A program made the translations under genes and the position numbers. Positions 42,360 through 50,614 of a DNA stretch of 64,000 nucleotides are shown here, piece by piece. How positions within the stretch are numbered: position 1 is the first letter of the stretch; each line of letters begins with the position of its first letter. The notes under the pieces are model-generated. The model made no database searches. It saw nothing but the letters and a program-made list of their open reading frames with translations, and was not told the origin of the DNA. Source of the DNA: Kribbella sp. VKM Ac-2568 (lineage in GTDB: Bacteria > Actinomycetota > Actinomycetes > Propionibacteriales > Kribbellaceae); contig NZ_SLVF01000001.1 in assembly GCF_004345365.1 (NCBI RefSeq), positions 310,001-374,000 on the forward strand, written 5' to 3'.

Positions 42360-43015
42360 TGAGTGCCGTGCTGGTGACGTCTCGCTCGTATGCCGAGTAC
42401 GAGGCGATGTTCGACCTGTCCGACCTCTCCGGCTCGGTGCTCGACTGTTGTGCCGGGGGTGCGAGTTTCACCGCGGAGGCCGCCGAACGTGGCGTCGACG
42501 CGGTGGCGGTCGATCCCGCCTACGACCTGCCGCCCGCCGAACTGGTCGACACCGTACGGCGCAGTCTCCCCGCCACGGCCGGCATCGTCGACGAGCACGC
42601 CGCGAGCTTCGTGTGGACCTGGTACGGCGACCCCGGGCGCAAGGACGAACTGCGGATTCACGCGGCCGACAAGTTCCTGCAGGACGTGGCGGTGGCTCCC
42701 GAGCGGTATGTCGCGGGGAGTCTGCCGGACTTGCCGTTCGAGGACGAGCGCTTCGACCTGGTGCTGTGCTCGCACCTGCTCTTCACCTGGGCCGACAAGT
42801 ACGACCGGGACTGGCATCTCGCCGCGCTCCGGGAGCTCATCCGGGTCAGCCGTTCGGAGGTGCGGATCTTCCCGCTCGTCCATCAGGGTGCGGGCGAACC
42901 GGTCGCGTATCTGCCCGACCTGCTCGAGGCGTTGCCCGAGGTCACGGCCGAGTTCCGCAAGGTGCCCTACGAGTTCCAGGTCGGCGCCGACCAGATGCTG
43001 GTCCTGACCCGCTGA
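42359..43015 (+). CDS. Class I SAM-dependent methyltransferase-like protein
   Basis: 218 residues. The Rossmann motif I region is SVLDCCAGGASFTAEAAERG with VAVDPAY as motif II acidic residue, and LPDLPFEDERFDLVLCSHLL is the motif IV/active-site strand. The central insertion (about 60-115, including FVWTWYGDPGRKDELRIH) distinguishes this group. Substrate unknown. GTG 42359 overlaps the Pr6Pr stop, so the two probably form a functional pair. A large inverted-repeat terminator follows 7 bases after the stop. Confidence 0.85.
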   Translation: MSAVLVTSRSYAEYEAMFDLSDLSGSVLDCCAGGASFTAEAAERGVDAVAVDPAYDLPPAELVDTVRRSLPATAGIVDEHAASFVWTWYGDPGRKDELRIHAADKFLQDVAVAPERYVAGSLPDLPFEDERFDLVLCSHLLFTWADKYDRDWHLAALRELIRVSRSEVRIFPLVHQGAGEPVAYLPDLLEALPEVTAEFRKVPYEFQVGADQMLVLTR

Positions 43016-43021
43016 TCGTCT

Positions 43022-43139
43022 GTACTGCGGGCCTGGCGCACCCGGTCGCCCCGTGCCACAGGGCGGAGGGATCCGTGGCGCGGGGCGACGGTGGTGTCCG
43101 TGCCACAAGGCGGCAGTGGTCGCCGCCGCCCCGCAGTAC
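43022..43139. terminator. Nested inverted repeats, bidirectional terminator
   Basis: Between convergent genes. The inner hairpin pairs CGCCCCGTGCCAC (43047-43059) with GTGGCGCGGGGCG (43075-43087), 12 of 13 pairs plus one G-T, loop 15 bases. An outer perfect 10-bp repeat GTACTGCGGG (43022-43031) and CCCGCAGTAC (43130-43139) encloses it. The symmetric structure can stop transcripts from both sides. Confidence 0.7.
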
Positions 43140-43165
43140 GGAGGGGATTCGACTGCTGTGGAGGG

Positions 43166-43822
43166 TTAGCGCAGGAAGCGTCCGCAGACGGGCCAGGGGG
43201 AGGCGCCGCGCTGGGAGTACAGCTTCTTTGCCCGCATCAACTGTTCGCCGGCCGAGGCACTCGCCGGGTTGCCGGAGCCGCCGACGCTGCGCCAGGTCCT
43301 CATGTCGAACTGGAACAGGCCGTAGTAGCCCGCCGGGTTCACCGCCCGGGAGTTGCCGCCCGACTCGCAGTTGGCGACCTTGCGCCAGCCCGAGCTCATG
43401 TTCGCACTGCCGCCGCTGGCACGGGTGTCGGAGCGGGGCGCGCGAGCCTTCTTGACGGTCTTGGTCCTCTTCGGCCTCGACGACTGGCTCTTGGACGACT
43501 GGCTCTTCGTCGACTTGGTGGTCTTGGCCCGCCGCTCCGTGTGCCGGACGGTGGACTTCCTCACACCGTCGAGCTGGAGGGTCTGACCGATCAGGATCAG
43601 GTCCGGATCCTTCAGGTTGTTCAGTCTCGCCAACTCGTGCCAGTCGGCGCCGTTGGCCTGGGCGATCTCGGAGAGGGTGTCACCGGACTTGACCGTGTAG
43701 TCGGTGGCGAACGCGGCACCGGCGCCGGCGGCCGTGATGCCGGCCCCGAGGCCGGCGATGGAGATGGTCCGGACGACCCGCCGGGTACTTCGGCGGGGAC
43801 GGGCGTGTCGAGCTTTGGACAT
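43166..43822 (-). CDS. Secreted LysM / resuscitation-promoting factor-like muralytic enzyme
   Basis: 218 residues from ATG 43822 behind GAGGAG. A basic start (ARPRRSTRRVVR) and a hydrophobic segment ending in AGAGAAFA form a signal peptide (about 1-40). A LysM domain follows (YTVKSGDTLSEIAQANG ... LILIGQTL, about 41-87), then a Lys/Ser-rich linker (about 90-145), and a C-terminal Rpf/transglycosylase domain with the catalytic Glu in VANCESGGNSRAVNP, YYGLFQFD and WPVCGRFL. It binds and cleaves peptidoglycan outside the cell, helping growth resumption. Rpf genes are often riboswitch-controlled, but I could not confirm one here. Confidence 0.93.
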   Translation of the reverse strand: MSKARHARPRRSTRRVVRTISIAGLGAGITAAGAGAAFATDYTVKSGDTLSEIAQANGADWHELARLNNLKDPDLILIGQTLQLDGVRKSTVRHTERRAKTTKSTKSQSSKSQSSRPKRTKTVKKARAPRSDTRASGGSANMSSGWRKVANCESGGNSRAVNPAGYYGLFQFDMRTWRSVGGSGNPASASAGEQLMRAKKLYSQRGASPWPVCGRFLR

Positions 43823-44467
43823 CAGATGCTCCTCATGAGCTGGGCATGGTGGATTTCTCCAGCCCGGATGATTCAGCCGCGTGCGCACTTACCCCGAGAA
43901 CCTCGCGCCGGGAAGTGCGGACCGGGGCGAGACGAAGGTGGACGTCACCTGGGTGCGTGAGGCTCGGATCGCCGGCCGCTCCCTAGCGAGTGGCCGCACC
44001 GGGCTCCGCAGTCTGGTGAGGTACCACTCCCTTCCCGGGTGCAGGGGACCGACATCCGGCCGATATCACGGGACGGCGTCCGAATGATCACGTGACGGTA
44101 ACGACGTGACCGGCCCATCGTGCGCGAGACGGGCGCCGAACGCAAGGGTCCTCGCCGAATCAGGACAAGATTTTTCGGCGTCTGTGAGAGCGCGAAACCT
44201 CAACAACAGAACGGTTTCCGGGACCCTCGTCAGGCGGGGAATCAACCATTCTTCCCCGCTTCGGGCGGTCCAATCATCCCACTCCGCCCGCCGCCGCCAG
44301 TCCGCCCGGATTCCGGTATTCGTGCGTGTCATCCGCGCTGCTCGCTCGTTGTTCGAGTCACGGGCCTGGCTGCTCCGAGTGCCGCGTTGATCCGTCCGTG
44401 ACGGATCGAACGCTCTCGGTGGCCGCGGCGTGGGTTGAGGCGATCGAGTGATGGGGGCGAGCGAGCG
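43823..44467. other. Long divergent leader region, rpf-like gene / RamR-like regulator
   Basis: About 645 bases without a supported gene. Toward the rpf-like gene, CGGCCGCTC and GAGTGGCCG (near 43974-43998) can pair with one mismatch, and the 200-base leader is long enough for regulation. Two direct heptamers ACGTGAC lie at 44090-44096 and 44104-44110. An AT-richer patch near 44165-44215 may carry promoters. I looked for the c-di-AMP riboswitch typical of rpf leaders and did not find its conserved blocks. Confidence 0.45.
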
Positions 44468-45067
44468 GTGATCCGAGTAGTCCTCGGCCACCACGGCACG
44501 ATGGTGCGAGGCGCACTGGCCGCGGTGTTGTCCATGCAGGCCGATCTGGACGTGGTGGCCGAGCTGGACCGCTCGGACGACGTGCTGCCGGCGGTCAGCC
44601 GGCGGCCGCACGTGGTGCTGCTCGATCCGCAACTACCCGGCAAGATCGGGATCGAGGATCTGTGCCGGAAGCTGACCGGCCGCGGTGTGCTGGTGCTGAT
44701 CGACCACGAGGCGATCGCCGCGACCAGTCTCGCGCTGGTCAAGCAGGTGCCGCGGATCGGGCTGATCGCGACCGACTCGTCCACCGACCAGTTGGTCGAG
44801 GCGATCCGGGACGTCGCGAAGGGTCTGCCCGTGGTCGATGTCCGGCTCGCCGTCGCCGCGCTCAAGGCCGGTGACAATCCGCTGACGGATCGCGAGTGCG
44901 AAGTACTGCGGCAGGTCATGACCGGCGCGACCGCACAGGAGATCGCCCGCACGCTCAGTCTGAGCGCCGGCACAGTACGGAACTACCTGTCCCGGATCTT
45001 GGCCAAGACAGGTGCGCGCAGCCGGATCGAGGCGATCCGTAAAGCTCAGGACGCGGGCTGGATCTGA
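44468..45067 (+). CDS. RamR-like NarL/LuxR response regulator with altered receiver
   Basis: 199 residues from GTG 44468. The receiver domain begins IRVVLGHHGTMVRGALAAVL: the usual acidic pair (Asp-Asp) is His-His. The phospho-acceptor Asp is kept (VVLLDPQLPG), but the conserved switch Lys near LIATDSSTDQLVEAI is gone. Canonical phosphorylation is thus unlikely. The C-terminal LuxR helix-turn-helix is intact (LTDRECEVLRQVMTG, LSLSAGTVRNYLSRIL). Receiver type and position beside a LanKC-derived gene and an ABC exporter remnant match RamR/AmfR, the activators of class III lanthipeptide (SapB-like) operons. Its probable targets are GTAAC-type sites at 48418-48509. No partner kinase is adjacent. 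Confidence 0.85.
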   Translation: MIRVVLGHHGTMVRGALAAVLSMQADLDVVAELDRSDDVLPAVSRRPHVVLLDPQLPGKIGIEDLCRKLTGRGVLVLIDHEAIAATSLALVKQVPRIGLIATDSSTDQLVEAIRDVAKGLPVVDVRLAVAALKAGDNPLTDRECEVLRQVMTGATAQEIARTLSLSAGTVRNYLSRILAKTGARSRIEAIRKAQDAGWI

Positions 45068-45300
45068 TCACCTCCCGGCTGCCAGTGGCCGAGCAGTTCC
45101 CGGTAGAGCCGCGACGACCTCAGCAATGTCGTGTGGTTGCCGATGGCAGCTTTGTTGCCGTCGAGGACGAGGATGCGCCGGGCCCGCAGACGCCGTCGAA
45201 GGTCAACCGCCCCGGTCCGGCCGGCAACGGAAGGGTGCCGTGGGCAACGGATTCGACAGCGAATACCTCGGCGGCCCGCTGGATCTCTGCCGTGCCGCGC
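45046..45300 (-). pseudogene. ABC exporter remnant with most of the nucleotide-binding domain deleted
   Basis: From about 45300 the minus strand reads AEIQRAAEVFAVESVAHGTL, then PLPAGPGRLTFDGVC, which is the linker between membrane and ATPase domains of an ABC exporter. Within a few codons it changes frame and continues RARRILVLDGNKAAIGNHTT and LYRELLGHWQ, the last part of such an ATPase. Walker A, Q-loop, signature and Walker B are all missing between the two. So about 170 codons were lost with a frame change, and the membrane domain is gone as well. The end overlaps the 3' end of the convergent regulator. It fits the RamA/RamB or LanT-type exporter of the adjacent broken cluster. Confidence 0.75.
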
Positions 45301-45320
45301 GACCGAACCGAAGGTGGTGG

Positions 45321-48298
45321 TCACCGAAGGAGTCCGGTGTGGTGGCCGAGGAAGGCCAGGATGTCGGCTGCCAGTCCGATGCCCTTGCTGGCTGAGCCGG
45401 CCGCGTGGCCCGAGTCTCGCTCCAGCCGCAGCAATACAGGTCGCTGACCGTCTGTCGCATGCTGAAGCGCGGCACACATCTTGCGAGCATGCAGCGGATC
45501 CACTCGCGCATCACTGCCGAACGCGGTGAGCAGTACAGCCGGATACCTCACGCCAGGCTTCACCCGGTGGTAGGGCGAGTAGGCCAGCAGGTTGTCCAGC
45601 TGGGCGGGATCCGAGGCGGATCCGAACTCCGGCACCCAGCTCTCACCAAGGCCGGACAACTCGTAGCGGACCATGTCCAGCAGCGGTGCCGAGCACACGG
45701 CCGCTGCGAAGAGCTCCGGGCGTTGCGTCAGCGCGGCACCTACGAGGAGACCGCCATTCGACTCGCCACACAACGCGAGTTGCTCGGAGGTCGTCCAGCC
45801 TTCCACGATCAGGGTTTCGGCCGCAGCGATGAAGTCGTCGAAAACGTTCTGCTTCTGGTCGAGCGTGCCGGCCTTGTGCCAGTCGGCGCCGCGCTCACCG
45901 CCGCCACGCAGGTTCGCCGTCACGAACACGCCGCCCGCCTCGACCCACGCGAGTGTGAAGGCGGAGTACGTCGGCGTCAGCGACTGGCCGAAACCTCCAT
46001 AGCCATAGAGGATCGTGGGCCGCGGGCCGTGATGACCAGGCTTGCCGATCACCGTCATCTGGAGCTCGGTGCCGTCGGGCGAGGTGAACTCGACCTCCCG
46101 CGACTCAGCCTCCGGTACTGCGATCGCGCCGGGCGGGTGGGACCACAGCGTCGTACGGGCTGAGGTGGCGTCGTAGCAGTAGACGGCCGACGGAGTGATG
46201 CTGTCGGTGTAGGAGAACCAGGCTTCGTGGCCGCCTTCCGGCCGGGTCATCAGCGAACCGACCGAGCCGATCCCGGGCAGCGGGACCTCGCCGAGCTTGC
46301 GTCCGGTGACCAGGTCGTGGATCGCGATCTCGCCGCTCGCGTTGCGGGTCCGACCGACCAGGACGACCTTGTCGAGGATCGCCAGGCTGCTCAGTGGCGC
46401 GTCGGGATCGGCCGGCACGTAGTCGTGCCACACCAGCGGATTCTCGGGATCACCCACGCAGATCCGCCCGGTCGGCGCGTCGCGCGTGGTCACGACGTAA
46501 AGGCGCCCATCGCAGCCGACCGACATCACCGTGATCGCGTCGACGCCCTGCTGCACCACGGCAGGTGGTTCGTCCTTGCTCAGATCGGCGAGCCAGAGAT
46601 CGTTCGCCGTACCCCGGGCGGCCGAGATCGTCAGCCACCGGCCGTCCGCACTCAGATCCAGCCCGTACGACGCTTCGTCGGCGAGCACGAGTTCATCCTC
46701 GCCCGCGCCGAGGTGGTGTCGCCGGACCTGGCGGAATCGCACGTAGTAGAAGGACTTCCCGTCCGGGAGCCAGGCGACGGGGGAGTAGCGGCAGCCGTCG
46801 AGCGGGTCGTCCACCACCTGGCCAGTGGTCACGTCGAGCACGCGCAGGACGGACTGCTCGTCGCCGCCACGGGAGACCTGGAACGCGAGCAGAGAGCCGT
46901 CCGGGGAGGGCTGCCAGCTGTCGAGTGAGGTGAGTCCGCTCGGGTCGAGGTGCGCGGGATCCAGCAGCACCGCGTCATCGCAGTACAGGACCGGGTGTTC
47001 CTGCTCGGCGGAGCGGCGGACCAGGAAGCAGCGATCGCCTCGCCAGAGTGGCGCGGAGACGGTGCCGACGCTGGAGAGTGCCTTGAGCCGGCTGCGGAGC
47101 TTGTAACGGCCGGGGAGCCCGACCGCGTGGTTGAGCCAGAGCTGGTCCTGGATCGCCTGCCACTGCTGGGTTTCCGGCGAGGCGGCGCCTTCCAGCCAGC
47201 GGTAGGGATCGGGGACGGCGTGGCCGTGCAGGTAGTCGACGAGCGGTAGACGCTCGGCGTCGGGATAGCTCAGTTCGAGTTGCCGCACGGGTGTCTCCCT
47301 CCCGTTCTCGGGGGTTCCGTCGCCCGGCGGGGCGTGGAACGCCTTGCCTGGATGGAGATTCAGCAGCATCGTCGTCTGCGGGGCGAACATGCCGAGCGTG
47401 ATGCAGGCCAGCGCGTAGAGGTCCACGTCCGCACCCTGCCGGTGAGCTGGCGCCGCGTAGCCCGGGTGGGCCAGAGCGGAGCGAGCCTGGTCCTCGACGA
47501 GCGTGGCGACCTCGAAGTCGATCAGCACCAGCCGGTCGCCGTCTCCGAGGAGCACGTTGTCCGGGCGGAGGTCGCAGAACACGACTCCGCGGCCGTGGAG
47601 TTCCTTGACCGCCCGCCGGACGTCGGAGACCATCCGCGCGGCCCAGTCGGCGTACTCGGCCAGCTCGGCCTCGGTCGCGTCTGGGTGGGTCAGCGGGTAG
47701 CGGCGGACCAGCTCTCGCTGCAGAGGGTTCGCGTCGACGAACTCCTGGACCAGGAGGTGGTGCCCGCCCAGCTCGAAGTAGTCGTGCACTTGCGGGACCA
47801 CCTCGAGACCCTCGAGGCGGTGCAGGATGTCCCGCTCGTGGCCGATCCGGGCGACGGCGTCACGGGCGCTCATGTCGAGACCCGCCAGCGGGCGACCCTC
47901 CTTGAGCACGATCCAGGCGCAGGTCTCGTTGTGGTGGCCGACGTACACGCCGCCGCCGTTGGAGAACTGGATGACGCCTTCGATCGTGTACGCGAGCTCG
48001 CTGGTGGTGACGGAGTTGCGGGCTTCCAGGTGGGATTCCAGGAAGGACGGCAGCCGCACCCAGGCGGGGTGGAGAACGTCGGGCCCCGGTGGTCGGGAAC
48101 CAGCCGGCCCTGGTCGTCCGCCAGTGCGAGCCGGCGGTCGCTCGGCGCGTAGTGCATCCAGGTGTCGCCGGGGATGTGGTCCCAGCCGTCCGGCACAGGC
48201 CGCGCACACAGCGCGAAGTCCGGATGCTCGGCGCCCCGATTGGTCGGGGTCTCGTAGAAACGCCGGTCGGCCAGGCAGTAGAGCTCGTAACCTCGCAT
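45321..48298 (-). pseudogene. Truncated LanKC kinase fused to prolyl oligopeptidase, frameshifted
   Basis: ATG 48298 behind GAGGGGGAAG starts a class III lanthipeptide synthetase N-terminus (MRGYELYCLADRRFYETP ... GDTWMHYAPSDRRL). The lyase core is missing: sequence jumps to LVPDHRGPTFSTP, and a one-base loss near 48066 then requires a frame change to AWVRLPSFLESHLEARN. The kinase domain follows (WIVLKEG Lys, VVFCDLRPDNVLL, LIDFEVA), to LLNLHPGKA. There the cyclase should start, but a complete S9A prolyl oligopeptidase begins (LPLVDYLHGHAVPDPYRWLE), with nucleophile GESNGG, acid SDARVDP and SGHAAGS for His. From 48209 to 45321 the frame is open. FlaP-type oligopeptidases mature class III peptides in Kribbella. 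The peptidase could still be made; the synthetase cannot be functional. Confidence 0.8.
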
Positions 48299-48417
48299 GG
48301 CGGTTCTTCCCCCTCTCATTCGGTGCCCCGGCACATCTTGGGCATCGCGAGGAGGGCTGGCGTAGTGCATGACGTCACGACTAGGGCGTGAAGAACACAC
48401 ACGCTACGAGTGAGTAA

Positions 48418-48509
48418 GTAACCATCTTTTGTTACACAGCGATCACTCCGAGCGGTGAAAGCGGCGTTACATCATGGCAATTCGTGGCGGTGTAGTAACG
48501 GATCGTAAC
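48418..48509. promoter_or_regulatory. Cluster of GTAAC/GTTAC elements upstream of the LanKC fusion
   Basis: Five GTAAC-type pentamers lie within 92 bases: GTAAC 48418-48422, GTTAC 48431-48435, GTTAC 48466-48470, GTAAC 48495-48499 and GTAAC 48505-48509. The first two form an inverted repeat with 8 bases between. This AT-richer region precedes the LanKC start by 120-210 bases, where a RamR-like activator would be expected to bind. Confidence 0.5.
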
Positions 48510-48575
48510 TCGACCTGGATTTGATCGTAGCGAGTCTTGCTGTCCGATCAGGAGTGCTTGTACACAGCGATCACT
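48433..48575. repeat. 15-nt direct repeats TACACAGCGATCACT
   Basis: TACACAGCGATCACT occurs exactly at 48433-48447 and again at 48561-48575, 128 bases apart; the match extends with one mismatch into CYCG. The second copy lies against the stop of the catalase-like gene. They flank the promoter region and could be recombination scars or regulator sites. Confidence 0.75.
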
Positions 48576-49527
48576 TCGCGGACCGGTTCTCCTGGCTGGC
48601 GAAGTACGCGACCTTGCGGGCCCGCATCACCTCGCCCAGCGGGCGGTGCTCGACCAGCGCGTTCCACGGGTCGAACTTGGCCGCCTCGACCTCCTCGTCG
48701 AACGTCTCGTCCCTGGTCTGCCGGGGGATGGTGAGCCTGCCGATCGACAGGTACGGCGCCTGCCAGTTGACCGACGCGTCCTCGATCGGGGTGGACTGCT
48801 CGTCGCTGAAGAACTGGGCCTGGACGTCGTAGCGCAGCGGGCCGTTGGCGAGCCGGCGGTAGATGTCGGCGCCCCAGTCCTCCCTCGCGGCCGGATCCGG
48901 CTCGCTGGAGGCGGCGACCAGCTTGATGCGTACGGCGTACGGGCCGAAGCTGATCGGGGCGGCGCTGAAGAAGTCGGTGGTGGCGAATCCGCTGAACGGG
49001 ACCTTGAGGGCGGCCGAGACGGTCCTGAGCTGCGGGACGATGCTGGGCCGCTTGATGGCTTTCAGGAGGATCTGGCCCGTGGTGCCGGACCCGGTGGTGA
49101 CGACGGTGACGAAGTCCTCGCTGGTCGCGGAGCTGAATCGCTCGTGGTTGATCAACGCGAAGTCCTGCGAGACCGCCTCGCCGCCGAGCGCCGCCGCGCC
49201 GTTGACGCCGAGCACCTTGATCGCGAAGCCGCGGATGTCGGGCGCCTGGTCCGGCGCACGGTTGAACCCGCCGTTCGAGAGCCGCACCCAGGCGTCGTAC
49301 TTGTCCGGGTTCGAGAAGATCCCCTGCCTGGCATGGTCGGGCAGCTCCGCCGGCACCTCCAGCATCGCCCGCAGCGCCGCCACCTGCTTGCGATGCAGAG
49401 CCCGCCCGGTCCCGTACTGCGTGTCCTTGCGCTGCTGCATCTCCCGGAAGACCGCTGCCTGCCGCTCATGCCTCTCACCCTCGTCCGGCAGAACCACTTC
49501 ACGCCACTGCGTACTCGGCTCACCCAC
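48571..49527 (-). CDS. Catalase-related heme protein
   Basis: 318 residues from GTG 49527 (GAGGGGAG upstream). The catalase-core fold is indicated by RLSNGGFNRAPDQAPDIRGF followed by AIKVLGVNG, SQDFALINHERFSSAT and SFGPYAVRIKL. It is about 170 residues shorter than true catalases and lacks the classical N-terminal His/Asn surroundings in their usual form, so it belongs to the small catalase-like group (SrpA and relatives), probably with peroxidase activity. No signal peptide. It lies upstream of, and is transcribed toward, the LanKC promoter region. Confidence 0.85.
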   Translation of the reverse strand: MGEPSTQWREVVLPDEGERHERQAAVFREMQQRKDTQYGTGRALHRKQVAALRAMLEVPAELPDHARQGIFSNPDKYDAWVRLSNGGFNRAPDQAPDIRGFAIKVLGVNGAAALGGEAVSQDFALINHERFSSATSEDFVTVVTTGSGTTGQILLKAIKRPSIVPQLRTVSAALKVPFSGFATTDFFSAAPISFGPYAVRIKLVAASSEPDPAAREDWGADIYRRLANGPLRYDVQAQFFSDEQSTPIEDASVNWQAPYLSIGRLTIPRQTRDETFDEEVEAAKFDPWNALVEHRPLGEVMRARKVAYFASQENRSAK

Positions 49528-50104
49528 GACAACTCCCCTCGCCGGACCGGACCAGTCCCTCCAGTATCCGCCCCCCTGGTAGTTGCACCCGGCAACTTCC
49601 CGCTCTCCAACCCCCGCGCCCCCTCCCACCCCCCTCGGATCGCGCCTCCTCCGTCGCCGCTCCCGCCCGCTCGGAGCCGCCACTCGTGCGTCGCAGCTCA
49701 GGAGACGCCAGGGTGGTCGCGGTTGAGTGGGCGATCGCCGGACGGGCCGGAGCGGTGACAACCCCCGCGACCAAGGGGGGAGACGGCCCGGCTCGCTCAC
49801 AAGGCACTCACCGAGGTGCTGCACCGGCACGGCTGTACCGAGCGACAGGTAGAGGTCGCTCACGACGTCAACCTCCACGCTCACCGAGGCAGCTGAGGCG
49901 CAGAGAGAACGCGTACTTCCTGTCGGTCCGTACGCCGTCCGCCCGGGCGTCGCGGCTCCTGCGTCGCGGCTCAGTGAGTGCGAGGGGGAGTCGGCTGAGT
50001 TGCCGTGCATTGCGTGGGAGTCCTGCTCAGTGGGCTGACGTCGTTTGCGGCTGGTGCCGGCCGGGATCAGAATCCAGGTGGATCGCAGCCCCTACGATCG
50101 GCGG
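49528..50104. other. Gene-free stretch containing intergenic repeat copy A
   Basis: About 580 bases with open frames on both strands but no conserved protein. On the minus strand 49830-49947 forms copy A of a repeat also found at 59011-59121: over 70 aligned bases (49830-49899) I count 58 identities. The sequence around 49680-49720 (GCGTCGCAGCTC) also resembles the region before copy B. No terminator or promoter stands out clearly. Confidence 0.6.
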
Positions 50105-50596
50105 GTGACTCGTGAGCGGCCGCTAGGCACGGCAGATGAGCGGGCGATGCTTGTCGGCTGGCTGGACTGGCAGCGGGCGACTGTCAGGTTGAAGTGCGTC
50201 GGGCTGTCGGAAGAAGAAGCTCGGTTGGCGCCGCTTCCCTCGTCGCCGCGGATGACCGTGGCGACGGTGGTCGCGCATCTTCGGTGGGTGGAGCTTGCCT
50301 GGTTTGAGGTGAGCTTCCTGGGGGCGCGAAAGCTCGCGACCGAGGATCCTCTCGACCTGGAAGATCATCCACGAGCCTCGCTCGAGCGGCTACTGGGTGA
50401 GTACGAAGCCCAATGCGTCCGATCCAACGAGATCGTCTCCGCCTCCCAGTTCGATGATCTGGAGGCGTGGGCGCCCGCCGGGCTGGAGTTGGTGTCGTTG
50501 CGGTGGATCGTGACGCACCTGATCGAGGAGACCGCTCGTCACCTCGGCCACCTTGATGCCCTTCGCGAACTGCTCGACGGCACCACCAGCTACTAG
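50105..50596 (+). CDS. DinB/DUF664 family protein
   Basis: 163 residues from GTG 50105. A four-helix bundle of the DinB-like type: ERAMLVGWLDWQRATVRLK, TVATVVAHLRWVELAWFE with the first metal His, and IVTHLIEETARHLGHLDALR with two more. Three His in these places bind nickel or zinc. In actinobacteria DUF664 proteins are near thiol (mycothiol or bacillithiol) transferases and may act as mycothiol-dependent S-transferases, but the reaction here is unknown. The upstream spacer is GC-rich and gives no clear promoter. Confidence 0.85.
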   Translation: MTRERPLGTADERAMLVGWLDWQRATVRLKCVGLSEEEARLAPLPSSPRMTVATVVAHLRWVELAWFEVSFLGARKLATEDPLDLEDHPRASLERLLGEYEAQCVRSNEIVSASQFDDLEAWAPAGLELVSLRWIVTHLIEETARHLGHLDALRELLDGTTSY

Positions 50597-50614
50597 CCGG
50601 CGCCGACTGGCAGA

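Noticed and set aside
43823..44110. c-di-AMP (ydaO) riboswitch before the rpf-like gene
   Set aside because: Actinobacterial rpf genes often have one, but the conserved GGGGAACC and GGGTGAATC blocks in their proper order are not present; only isolated partial matches occur.
44066..44632. A 188-residue minus-strand frame upstream of the RamR-like regulator
   Set aside because: It overlaps the regulator start antisense and shows no conserved sequence or ribosome binding site.
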